Assembly: GCF_010645075.1 (NCBI RefSeq)
Contig: NZ_JAADZV010000005.1
Span: 248,001 to 312,000 of the forward strand
Direction: 5' to 3'
DNA length: 64,000 nucleotides
Origin: Flavobacterium limi
GTDB taxonomy: Bacteria > Bacteroidota > Bacteroidia > Flavobacteriales > Flavobacteriaceae
Program-made: the position numbers and the translations under genes
Part shown: positions 54,101 to 62,445 of the stretch, in pieces
Layout: each line of letters opens with the position of its first letter
Position numbering within the stretch: the first letter of the stretch is position 1
The notes under the pieces: model-generated
Told to the model about the DNA's origin: nothing
Database searches by the model: none
What the model saw: only the letters and a program-made list of their open reading frames with translations

Positions 54101-54495
54101 ATTTAGAAAATGCCACTGCAAATTTTATTGAAGCAACTTTAGGATCATCAGAACCTGTTCAGGCATTTTTCTATAACGATCAGCAGCCGGATAAGATTTT
54201 CTATCAGGGACTGGCATGGCGAGAATTAGGTGATGAAGACAAAGCCCGAAGCCGTTTCAATAAACTGCTCGCCCATGGAGAAAAATATTTATTCGAAAAA
54301 TCACGAATCGATTATTTCGCCGTTTCGCTTCCGGATCTTGCCATTTGGGATGATGATCTGAATGTTAGAAATCAGGTACACTGCTATTATGTAATGGCTT
54401 TAGGTCACAGTGGATTAGGAAATGAAATTGAGTCTGAGAAATATTATCAGAAAGTGAAAGAATTAGATATCAATAAACAGACTTTTCGTAAATAG
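51124..54495 (+). CDS. DUF5107 domain protein with TPR repeats
   Basis: An 1123-residue protein without a signal peptide, so cytoplasmic. The N-terminal DUF5107 domain (about 65-370) has the look of an aldose-epimerase/galactose-mutarotase-like fold (LPELGGRVHMAYDKVKQRHFVYYNQVIKPALVGLTGPWISGGIEFNWPQHHRPSTF; FLWWANPAVVVNDGY). From about 500 onward lies a long TPR array (EPLYNLGYCLKLQGKFDDAYNSLFKATW; VYPMVYYALGHFASMNGNKGEAIEWYKKAAL; KAPYYLGNFWYAFRQYDEAVKCWELSY). The biochemical role of the family is not established. It sits between the sugar porter and the GH2 gene, which suggests handling of an imported sugar. Confidence 0.88.
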   Translation: MENTIADNLHTKESGQDEKITAYLIQSTVNENGVVRVWEEDILLPTYQIGEEEKNPIFLEKRVYQGSSGAVYPYPVVEKLSDEKVDKSYHAIFLENKYIKIMILPELGGRVHMAYDKVKQRHFVYYNQVIKPALVGLTGPWISGGIEFNWPQHHRPSTFLPTDFSIEENEDGSKTIWCNEVERMFRTKGMQGFTLHPDKAYIEIKVKIYNRTAFPQTFLWWANPAVVVNDGYKSVFPPDVNAVFDHGKRDVSKFPIATGEYYKQDYSAGVDISKYKNIPVPTSYMAVQSKYNFVGGYEDDVQAGLLHVANHHVSPGKKQWTWGNGDFGLAWDRNLTDKDGPYIELMTGVFTDNQPDFSWLQAYEEKSWTQYFMPYAEVGYVKNATKDAIINIEVEGNEADLILYTTGLYENLKIELKDNKNEILFQDVITISPVNPYKKRVSTGETPSEDLIFTVYTSNGKILVQYQEEKAEIKPVPDPAKAALDPKDIASMEQLYLTGLHLEQYRHATYNPLDYYFEALSRDSRDVRCNNAVGLLMLRRGQFEKAETYFRTAVEVLTERNPNPIDGEPLYNLGYCLKLQGKFDDAYNSLFKATWNAAWQDAGFYALAQIDSIKKEWSEALERVESSLIRNWHNHKARQLKASILRKLNRNQEALTWIEESIKIDQFNMGCRFEKYLLTNEQAVLDEMNAIMRQWSHGYIEYALDFAGAGLYEEASQLLQESISDTEDVYPMVYYALGHFASMNGNKGEAIEWYKKAALQSPEKCFPNRIEEVNILQDAILLNPQDAKAPYYLGNFWYAFRQYDEAVKCWELSYSIDDKFPTLLRNLALAYFNKTNHKVKAQEMLEKAFALDTTDSRIFMELDQLYKKIGKSPEYRLEILNRYKNLVEERDDLCIERITLYNQTGKYTVAKELIAQRKFHPWEGGEGKVTGQYTLCRVELAKIAIAENRFADALQLLQETEVYPHDLGEGKLKNAEENEVFYYKGLAYKGLGDLENATANFIEATLGSSEPVQAFFYNDQQPDKIFYQGLAWRELGDEDKARSRFNKLLAHGEKYLFEKSRIDYFAVSLPDLAIWDDDLNVRNQVHCYYVMALGHSGLGNEIESEKYYQKVKELDINKQTFRK

Positions 54496-54529
54496 AAAAT
54501 TGTTGTTTACGATTTATAAAATTAATAAA

Positions 54530-57322
54530 ATGAAAATTAAACATATTATAACATCGGTTCTGCTTTTAGTTTTTCTTTCTTCATGGGATTCGAAAGAGAA
54601 GCTGATACTGAATATAGCCGGTGACTGGACTGTTCAGTTAGACAGCACGGATATTGGATTGAAAAACGGCTGGCAGAACATGAGTTTTAAGCAGCTGATG
54701 AAATTACCTGGAACCACCGATTATGCCGGTCTTGGAGTTCCGAATAAGCTAAAACCAGCTTTAGAGAAACTCCAAATGAGCCATTTAACCCGTAAAAACA
54801 GTTATTTAGGAGCTGCCTGGTATACGCGTGAGATTACGATCCCAAAAAATTGGAAAAAGAAAGAATTTATACTGAAACTGGAGCGCGTAATATGGAAAAC
54901 CAATGTCTGGATTGACGGAAAAGAAGTTTCAGGAGAACAAAACAGTCTGATCGCACCGCATTATTTTGACCTTACCAAATATCTTGTTGCCGGTAAAACA
55001 CATCGGATAACGATTCGTGTGGATAACCGAAAACTGTTTGATATTAGTGTCGATAATATGGCGCACGCTTATACCAATCAAACGCAGATTATCTGGAACG
55101 GTATTATTGGTAAAATGGAAATTGAAGCTTTTGATGCTGTTCGAATTGCAAATCTTCAGGTAAAACCGGAAATCAGTACCGGAATTGCAAAAGTGAAAGT
55201 GGTTTTAAACAATAACATCAAAAACACAAAAGGAATTTTAAGCATAACTGCAGTCAATAAAAAGACTACCATTTCGGCAGCAACGCTTCAAAAGGAAATC
55301 CAGATAAGAACCGGCGAATCATTCATTGAGGCAGATTATAATCTGGGTAAAGATATAAAACTCTGGAGTGAATTTTCGCCTGAGTTATACGAATTGAAAG
55401 CCGAATTGAAAGCCGGGAAAAACAATTCGAATGCTTCAGTTGATTTTGGAATGAGAAGTTTTTCCAGAAAAGGTTCTGTATTAACGATTAATGACCAGCC
55501 TGTATTTTTAAGAGGAACTTTAGAATGCAATATTTTTCCGCTTACAGGGCATCCGCCAATGGATAAGGAAGCATGGAGAAAAGTTTTCGGAACAGCAAAA
55601 GAGTGGGGACTGAATCACCTGCGTTTTCACTCCTGGTGTCCTCCTCAGGCAGCGTTTGAAGTGGCTGACGAAATGGGGTTTTACCTGCAGGTTGAATTGC
55701 CGGTATGGGTTTTAAAAATTGGACAGGATCAAAAAACAACTGATTTTTTATACGCCGAAGCACAACGTATGATTGATGAATATGGAAACCATCCATCATT
55801 CTGTATGTGGTCGATGGGGAATGAACTTCAGGGCGATATGACTGTTTTGACGAAATTAATGAACAGCTTAAAAGCTAAAGACAGCAGGCATTTGTACACC
55901 ACAACCTCGTTTACTTTCGAAAAAGGAAATGGCGACTGGCCGGAACCGGAAGATGATTTCTTTATTACCCAATGGACAAAGAAAGGCTGGGTTCGGGGAC
56001 AAGGGCTTTTTAATAGTGAATCGCCAACGTTTAATAAAGATTATGTTGCTTCTGTTGAAGGAATGACGGTGCCTTTGGTGACCCACGAAATTGGTCAGTA
56101 TGCGGTTTATCCTAAAATAGATGAAATTTCGAAATACACAGGAGTTTTGGAACCTATTAATTTTAAATCGGTTAAAGAAGATCTGGAACGCAAGGGATTA
56201 ATAAACAAAGCTGCTGATTACACTAAAGCTTCGGGTAAATTGGCAGTGATTCTGTACAAAGAAGAAATCGAAAGAGCATTAAAAACAGCAGGCATCAGCG
56301 GTTTTCAGTTGTTGGATTTACATGATTTTCCAGGGCAGGGCACGGCTTTAGTTGGACTTTTGGATGCTTTTTGGGATAGTAAAGGTTTGATTTCAGCAGA
56401 AGAATTCAGGCAGTTTTCAGCTCCGGTTGTACCGCTTCTGCGTTTTCCAAAAGCAACTTACACAAATAATGAATCTTTTACAGCTTGTTTGGATATCAGT
56501 AATTTTTCGGATGCAGCTTTAAAAGATCAGGAAATTGAATGGAGTATTAACGAGGCACAAACGGTAATAGCTTCGGGTAGAACGAAGACAGCAGTATCAA
56601 TTGGATACAATCATAAAATTTTGGATATAAATGAAAGCCTTCAGGAAATTGCAAAGGCAACTCAATTGACAGTAAAAGTAAATCTGAAAGGAACGAATTA
56701 TAAAAACCAATGGCATATCTGGGTGTATCCGCAAAAGCAAACCATTGATTACGGGCAGGTAGTGTATACCCGAAATCTGGATGAAGCCTACAAATTGCTA
56801 AATGCAGGCAAAAAAGTATTATTAAATCCGGAATGGAAAAAGATTAAAGGCATTGAAGGAAAATTTGTGCCTGTATTCTGGAGTCCGGTGCATTTTCCTA
56901 AACAGGCAGGTACGATGGGCGTATTATGTAACCCTTCGCACAAAGCTTTGGCTGATTTTCCAACAGATATAAATACCGACTGGCAGTGGTGGGATTTAAA
57001 TGTAAATTCTACTACTCTTATCATGGACGGAATGGAAGGAGGAAATCCGATTGTAGAAATGGTTGACAACTTTGCGAACAACCGCAGACTGGCTTCTCTT
57101 TTTGAAGGAAGCGTAAAATCCGGAAAACTGGTAATTGCTTCTTTTGATTTAGCAGCCGATTTAGACAAACGTCCCGTAGCAAAACAAATGCTTGTTTCGA
57201 TATTGAAGTATATGAACAGCGACTCCTTTAGTCCTGAAATAATCAAAAATCCTGAAATTTTGAAATCCATTCTTGCAAGCCAAAAAGAAAAGAGTAAAGA
57301 AGGAGCGACAAGTATCTATTAA
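54530..57322 (+). CDS. GH2 family glycoside hydrolase, exported
   Basis: A 930-residue enzyme with an N-terminal signal (IITSVLLLVFLSSW). It has the GH2 order: sugar-binding jelly roll (about 25-205; YLGAAWYTREITIPKNWKKKEFILKLERV), immunoglobulin-like domain, then the TIM barrel (about 315-620). The acid/base is Glu432 in CMWSMGNELQGD, the Asn-Glu pair of clan GH-A; the nucleophile is probably Glu520 in THEIGQYAVYP. The C-terminal 300 residues are extra beta-rich sequence. Family members cut beta-galactosides, glucuronides, mannosides or related bonds; the specificity cannot be read here. The upstream ATG (54500) adds ten residues before the signal. A terminator follows. Confidence 0.88.
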   Translation: MKIKHIITSVLLLVFLSSWDSKEKLILNIAGDWTVQLDSTDIGLKNGWQNMSFKQLMKLPGTTDYAGLGVPNKLKPALEKLQMSHLTRKNSYLGAAWYTREITIPKNWKKKEFILKLERVIWKTNVWIDGKEVSGEQNSLIAPHYFDLTKYLVAGKTHRITIRVDNRKLFDISVDNMAHAYTNQTQIIWNGIIGKMEIEAFDAVRIANLQVKPEISTGIAKVKVVLNNNIKNTKGILSITAVNKKTTISAATLQKEIQIRTGESFIEADYNLGKDIKLWSEFSPELYELKAELKAGKNNSNASVDFGMRSFSRKGSVLTINDQPVFLRGTLECNIFPLTGHPPMDKEAWRKVFGTAKEWGLNHLRFHSWCPPQAAFEVADEMGFYLQVELPVWVLKIGQDQKTTDFLYAEAQRMIDEYGNHPSFCMWSMGNELQGDMTVLTKLMNSLKAKDSRHLYTTTSFTFEKGNGDWPEPEDDFFITQWTKKGWVRGQGLFNSESPTFNKDYVASVEGMTVPLVTHEIGQYAVYPKIDEISKYTGVLEPINFKSVKEDLERKGLINKAADYTKASGKLAVILYKEEIERALKTAGISGFQLLDLHDFPGQGTALVGLLDAFWDSKGLISAEEFRQFSAPVVPLLRFPKATYTNNESFTACLDISNFSDAALKDQEIEWSINEAQTVIASGRTKTAVSIGYNHKILDINESLQEIAKATQLTVKVNLKGTNYKNQWHIWVYPQKQTIDYGQVVYTRNLDEAYKLLNAGKKVLLNPEWKKIKGIEGKFVPVFWSPVHFPKQAGTMGVLCNPSHKALADFPTDINTDWQWWDLNVNSTTLIMDGMEGGNPIVEMVDNFANNRRLASLFEGSVKSGKLVIASFDLAADLDKRPVAKQMLVSILKYMNSDSFSPEIIKNPEILKSILASQKEKSKEGATSIY

Positions 57323-57332
57323 TAAAAAAGCA

Positions 57333-57386
57333 AAAACAAATCAGACTATTGGAAGCACCTCTTTTTAGGTCTGATTTGTTTTAGAT
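57333..57386 (+). terminator. Terminator after the GH2 gene
   Basis: AAAACAAATCAGAC (57333-57346) pairs perfectly with GTCTGATTTGTTTT (57369-57382) across a 22-nt loop. The 14-bp stem ends the porter-DUF5107-GH2 transcript and leaves the surface genes under their own promoter. Confidence 0.75.
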
Positions 57387-57968
57387 TAATCAATAATGCT
57401 AAAAAGCATTTAATTCATCATTACTAAATTGAATTGCGTGAGTACTCAGGAAAAGTACTTGTAATTGTGTTATGTGTAAAAAAAAGATTCTATTTTTTTG
57501 TACTTTATAATTTTTACGTCCAAATAAGCTGTTATTGCGAATTTGACCTCCTTTTTTTTCCATTTTACCCCTTATCAAAAGTCTGAATTACCTATTCCTT
57601 TGCAGGTATAGTAACATTTTAAGTTGTGTTATTGTGTATGTTATAAGTGTTAGTTTTTAAGATAAGTTTTTGTCTGTTTAAAGAACTGAGCCTTCTTTAA
57701 ATAACATGGGGAAATGTGGTTTTTTATCCTATGTACTTATCCACCCGCAGAAAAAGACTGCGGGTTTAAAACAAAAGTTGATACCTGTTTCAGGGTTTAT
57801 AAATAAAAAAGTATTGATAACTATTAACCAAACCAAATAATATGAGAATAATCCATTAGTAAGTTACATTTCTGCTGCCCCAAAACAGAGACGAAAAATT
57901 ACCTGCATCAATAAACAAAACCTTTAAGAATAAAAAAAAACAACTAACCTAACCTTAAAATTAAAGAA
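57387..57968 (+). promoter_or_regulatory. Long leader region of the surface genes of PUL 2
   Basis: About 580 bases without a gene before the glycan-binding protein. TTTAAAGAA-N7-TTCTTTAAA at 57677-57701 is a perfect 9-bp inverted repeat and a candidate operator. ACCCGCAG (57743-57750) pairs with CTGCGGGT (57758-57765) to form a GC-rich hairpin in an otherwise AT-rich leader, followed only by TTTAAA, so it may act on message stability or as a weak attenuator. The region likely carries the HTCS-dependent promoter. Confidence 0.45.
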
Positions 57969-59366
57969 ATGAAAAAAAATGTATTTTTATTTTTTCTTGC
58001 TTCTTTTGCACTTCTGTTTACAGGATGTCAAAATAATGAAGCCGATTTTCCCAGCTCAGACGACCCTACTATTGTGGTTGCGACAAAGGAAATTTATGGT
58101 GCACCAACACGGAAATTTGAAATCAAAGCCGCTTTGGCAGATGATTTAGGATTAAAAAGTGTAGAAATTCAGATTCCGGAATTATCTCTTGATAAAGTAA
58201 TTACGTTTGCAACAGATCCTCTGCTCGAAACATACGATTTAAGTTATTTCTTCGAAGTTCCTGCAGACAGAGGCACTTCTGAAGCTTTTAAAATCAAATT
58301 AAAAATCACAGACGTTTCCGGTAATTCAATTGATGAGGAAATCAATCTGCGTCTGGACGGCGAATTTGCTGCACCTGCAATAAGTATGATTACTCCAAAA
58401 GAAGGAGCTGTTATTTTGTTGTCTACCAGTAATTTGATGCCGGTTAACTTTGTGGTTAATGACGATTCAGGAATTGATTATGTTCAGGTTCAGTGTACTG
58501 CTCTTGGGATCGATGATAAAGTTCAGTTATCCGGATCGCCGCAAACCTATACTTTTAATAAAACTTATACATTGCCTGTAACTGCAGCTAATTATGTATT
58601 AACAATTACAGCTAAAGATAAATTTGCAATTCCAAATACAGGAACTTTGAACATCAATGTTGTAGCTACGAATGAATATCCTGCCCTTTATTTATGTGAT
58701 CAGCCAAAAGGAACCAACCTGACTACTGATGCTGTTGGTGTACCAATGTATTTCCACGAAAAAAGCGGACAGGATTTTGAATTTAAATACTATGCCGACA
58801 AAGACAATAAAGAAATTTATTTCTTAGGACAGGAATCTGACTTTGCCCCACACTGTTTTGGATTAGATGCTTCAGGAAATGTTATTGATGATGTTGCTTC
58901 TGCACCAATTGTTTTACCTACAAAAGGATATTACGTTATTAAAGTAAATCCAAACACATTAAAATACACTGCTACTAAATATACACCATCAAGCAAAGTA
59001 TGGGCAGATATAGCCAACGGATTATGGCATGATGTAGAAGCACAAAGAAAACCTTTCGTGAGTGTTTGTGGTGGTGGAATTCAGGGCGCTACCTGGGATA
59101 CCTGGGATGCCTGGATGCAAAAAGGACTGCATTTGGCAAACAACCCAAACAATCCTTATCAGTTAGTTGGAGAGTATACTTTGACTGGAACAATGGAAGC
59201 TACTTTTACCGGTCAATGGTGGAGCCCTTCATGGAGACTTATTAAAAACGGTATTGCAACAATGTCACCGGGAGAAAATGGAAATGCTAAATATCCTGCA
59301 GCTCCGGGAGTATATAAAGTAGTTGTGGATACTGAATTAGAAAGAGCTTTTATAACAAAAAAATAA
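57969..59366 (+). CDS. Surface glycan-binding lipoprotein (SusE/F-like position)
   Basis: A 465-residue lipoprotein (signal ASFALLFTGCQN). The first 240 residues look like two tandem immunoglobulin-like domains (TRKFEIKAALADDLGLKSVEIQIPELSLDK; PKEGAVILLSTSNLMPVNFVVNDDSGIDYV). The C-terminal half is a beta-rich binding module with many aromatic residues (WADIANGLWHDVEAQRKPFVSVCGGGIQGATWDTWDAWM; FTGQWWSPSWRLI), as in SusE/SusF-type outer-membrane binders. It has no catalytic motif. It precedes susC by 34 bp instead of following susD, which is the less common order. It should hold the PUL 2 glycan at the cell surface. Confidence 0.8.
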   Translation: MKKNVFLFFLASFALLFTGCQNNEADFPSSDDPTIVVATKEIYGAPTRKFEIKAALADDLGLKSVEIQIPELSLDKVITFATDPLLETYDLSYFFEVPADRGTSEAFKIKLKITDVSGNSIDEEINLRLDGEFAAPAISMITPKEGAVILLSTSNLMPVNFVVNDDSGIDYVQVQCTALGIDDKVQLSGSPQTYTFNKTYTLPVTAANYVLTITAKDKFAIPNTGTLNINVVATNEYPALYLCDQPKGTNLTTDAVGVPMYFHEKSGQDFEFKYYADKDNKEIYFLGQESDFAPHCFGLDASGNVIDDVASAPIVLPTKGYYVIKVNPNTLKYTATKYTPSSKVWADIANGLWHDVEAQRKPFVSVCGGGIQGATWDTWDAWMQKGLHLANNPNNPYQLVGEYTLTGTMEATFTGQWWSPSWRLIKNGIATMSPGENGNAKYPAAPGVYKVVVDTELERAFITKK

Positions 59367-59400
59367 TTTGTTATCTCATTAATAAACAAAATAGCGAAAT

Positions 59401-62400
59401 ATGAAATTTAAATATATATGGTTTTTTATTGCCGTATTGTGCAGTGCTGCATCATTTGGGCAAACAACAATCAAAGGAACTGTAAAGGATAAAGCCAATG
59501 TGCCGATTCCGGGGGTGAATGTAATTGTAAAAGGAACTTCTAACTCAACAGCAACAGATTTTGATGGTAAATATTCGATTTCTGTTCCTAATGCAAACAC
59601 TCAGATTGAATTTTCTTTCATCGGTTTTACAACGAAAGTCGTAGCTGCCGGAGATAAAACTACTCTTGATATTACCTTAGATGAGTCTAGTCAGGTTTTG
59701 GATGAGATTGTAGTAGTGGGTTATGCTTCTGTAAAAAAGAGCGATGTAACGAGTTCTATTTCTTCAGTAAAAGGAAAAGAACTTCAAACCATGACGGTTG
59801 GTAATGTTACCGAATCTTTGCAGGGAAAAGTTGCCGGTGTTCAGATTACCGGGCAAGGTGGTCCGGGAGCACAGCCAAGGGTATTGATTCGAGGTATTTC
59901 AACTATCAATCTTGGTACAGATCCGCTTTATGTGGTTGATGGTATTCCGATGGGAACCAGTATCAACTTTTTGAGTAATAACGAAATTGAGTCGATGGAA
60001 GTCTTAAAAGATGCTTCTGCAAGTGCTATTTACGGTTCTAGAGCTTCTAACGGGGTTATCCTTATTACTACGAAAAAAGGTAAAACGGGAAAAACAAGAT
60101 TTACTTTTGACCTGAGTTCAGGTATGCAGATGATGGAGAATCCGTACGACATGGCAAATGCTGAAGGATACGCTAACATAATGAATACTGCTTATAATAA
60201 TTCAGGCTATTCAGATTATTTGCCTAACGCTTCTCAATACAGAGGAAAAACGACAGACTGGTGGGGTGCCGGAATCAGAAAAAGTACTCCGGTAACAAAT
60301 GCTTCGTTAGGGGCTTCAGGAGGTTCAGACAAACATACTTACGCGGTTAGTTTAAACTATTACAATTCCGAATCAATGTATGAAATAGGAGGATGGGAAA
60401 GAATCACAATGAGAATCAATAATGATTTTAAATTCTCGGATAAATTCTCTGCAGGAATCACTTTAAACCCTCGATATGAAAGCTGGGGAGGTCCTGGAAA
60501 CTGGGCTGATTTTGTTAAAATTGATCCAATTACGCCAATTTACAAGCCGGCAGACCAGTTAACCGGATTAGAAAATGAATACAGTATTTATGCACGTTCT
60601 CCTTCGTATGTCTGGAATCCGGTTGCAGCTGTAAAAAGATATGATGATTATTCAGACCAGTATAATTTAAATACCAACGGATATTTGCAATATGCGCCAA
60701 TCAAAGGTTTGGTAATCCGCACACAGGCATCTGTAGAAGTTGGTGATAGAGTGAGAAGCAGATTTAGACCGGATTTCATAATCGATGCAGCGCACGAAAA
60801 AGAGGAGATTAATAAGGTCGAAAGATGGAATACAACTAATGTAGATTGGACATGGCAGACTACTGCAACGTATTCAAGAACATTGGCAGAGAAACACAAT
60901 GCTTCGCTAATGATAGGTAGTACCATGGAAGAGTATAATCGTAATGAAGTCTGGGGGTATGGAGAAGGAGTGCCTAACAATTCAGATTCGATGAGAGAAG
61001 TTAGTGCAGCTACTAAAAATCGTGACAGCGAAGGGAATAGCTTTTCCAGTTCTATAATGTCATACATCTCTCGTCTTTCTTACAACTATGACAGTAAATA
61101 TTATTTTACAGGAACTTTTAGACGTGATGGTTCTTCAAAGTTTATGGCAAATAATAAATGGGCCAATTTCCCTTCTGCTTCTGCTTCATGGAGAATTTCG
61201 AATGAAGGTTTTATGGAAAACACTAAAGAAGTCATAAGTGATCTTAGATTAAGGGCAGGTTGGGGTAAAGTTGGTAATCAGGGGTTACCGGACTCAGTTT
61301 ATCAATCGAATATTGGACAAGGTTACTATGTGATTGGAGGTGAGATGGTGGATACTTCTTATCCGTCAACAATGGCAAACAAAGATATTAAATGGGAAAC
61401 TGTTGAGGATATCAATTTTGGAATTGATTTCGCATTATGGAAAAATAAATTTTCCGGGTCATTAGAATACTACCAAAAGAAAACAAACGATATGTTGTTC
61501 AAGAAGCAATTTCCAACATATAGTGGTTTTCCGGGCTATTCAACAATCTGGACAAATGTAGGTGCTATGCAATCCAGCGGTATCGATTTATTGCTTTCGT
61601 ATAAAGATAAAAAAGGGGATTTCTCGTATGGTGTAGACCTGACTTTCACAACCGTAAATGTAGAGATGGTTTCATTATCAGCTGAAGGAGAAAGACTTTA
61701 CGGAGCAGGAAACAGAACTTTGACTGCTAAAGGTGAAGAACCTGGATATTTCTATGGATATGTAGCAGATGGATTATTCCAGAATCAAACTGAACTAAAT
61801 TCGCATACTGACGAACACGGAACTAAATTACAGCCTTATGCAAAAGCGGGTGATATTCGTTTCAAAGATTTGAATGGTGACGGAAAATTAGATGATAAGG
61901 ACAGAACAAAAATTGGTTCACCATGGGCAGATTACAATGTGGGTTTAAATTTAAATTTTGCCTACAAACAGTTTGATCTGGTAGCTAATTTCTATTCCAG
62001 TATCGGAAATGACATTGTGAACCAGAATATTTCAGATTTATATAACGGTGCAAGCTTAACAAACAAAGTAAGCGGACTGGATCAGATGGCATGGCATGGA
62101 GAAGGAACTTCAAATTATGTTCCTCGTTTGTCTAAAGATGACAACAATGAAAACTTCACTAAATTTTCTTCTTTTTATGTAGAAGACGGATCATTTGTAC
62201 GTATGAAGAATATTCAGTTAGGATATACTTTTCAGAATAAATTTGGCTTAGACAAATTGAGACTATCAATATCAGGACAGAATTTATGGACATGGACAAA
62301 CTATTCAGGTGTTGATCCTGAAGTTGCAGGGGGAGATCCTGATAAAGATGACAGAGTTAAAGGATCAGGTTTTGGAGGATGGAATTATCCGGTTCAGCCA

Positions 62401-62433
62401 ACCATTTTAATGGGTCTTAATGTAGCATTTTAA
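59401..62433 (+). CDS. SusC/RagA family TonB-dependent outer-membrane transporter (PUL 2)
   Basis: A 1010-residue glycan importer. Signal peptide (FFIAVLCSAASFGQ), carboxypeptidase-like domain (TTIKGTVKDKANVPIPGVNVIVKGTSNST), TonB-box region (LDEIVVVGYASVKKSDVTSSIS), plug (ESLQGKVAGVQITGQGGPG; VLIRGIST; PLYVVDGIPMG; IESMEVLKDASASAIYGSRASNGVILITTKKG) and a barrel ending in LMGLNVAF are all present. It differs clearly from the SusC of PUL 1, so the two loci are not recent duplicates. susD begins 12 bp after its stop. Confidence 0.95.
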   Translation: MKFKYIWFFIAVLCSAASFGQTTIKGTVKDKANVPIPGVNVIVKGTSNSTATDFDGKYSISVPNANTQIEFSFIGFTTKVVAAGDKTTLDITLDESSQVLDEIVVVGYASVKKSDVTSSISSVKGKELQTMTVGNVTESLQGKVAGVQITGQGGPGAQPRVLIRGISTINLGTDPLYVVDGIPMGTSINFLSNNEIESMEVLKDASASAIYGSRASNGVILITTKKGKTGKTRFTFDLSSGMQMMENPYDMANAEGYANIMNTAYNNSGYSDYLPNASQYRGKTTDWWGAGIRKSTPVTNASLGASGGSDKHTYAVSLNYYNSESMYEIGGWERITMRINNDFKFSDKFSAGITLNPRYESWGGPGNWADFVKIDPITPIYKPADQLTGLENEYSIYARSPSYVWNPVAAVKRYDDYSDQYNLNTNGYLQYAPIKGLVIRTQASVEVGDRVRSRFRPDFIIDAAHEKEEINKVERWNTTNVDWTWQTTATYSRTLAEKHNASLMIGSTMEEYNRNEVWGYGEGVPNNSDSMREVSAATKNRDSEGNSFSSSIMSYISRLSYNYDSKYYFTGTFRRDGSSKFMANNKWANFPSASASWRISNEGFMENTKEVISDLRLRAGWGKVGNQGLPDSVYQSNIGQGYYVIGGEMVDTSYPSTMANKDIKWETVEDINFGIDFALWKNKFSGSLEYYQKKTNDMLFKKQFPTYSGFPGYSTIWTNVGAMQSSGIDLLLSYKDKKGDFSYGVDLTFTTVNVEMVSLSAEGERLYGAGNRTLTAKGEEPGYFYGYVADGLFQNQTELNSHTDEHGTKLQPYAKAGDIRFKDLNGDGKLDDKDRTKIGSPWADYNVGLNLNFAYKQFDLVANFYSSIGNDIVNQNISDLYNGASLTNKVSGLDQMAWHGEGTSNYVPRLSKDDNNENFTKFSSFYVEDGSFVRMKNIQLGYTFQNKFGLDKLRLSISGQNLWTWTNYSGVDPEVAGGDPDKDDRVKGSGFGGWNYPVQPTILMGLNVAF

Positions 62434-62445
62434 TAATAGAAAGAC

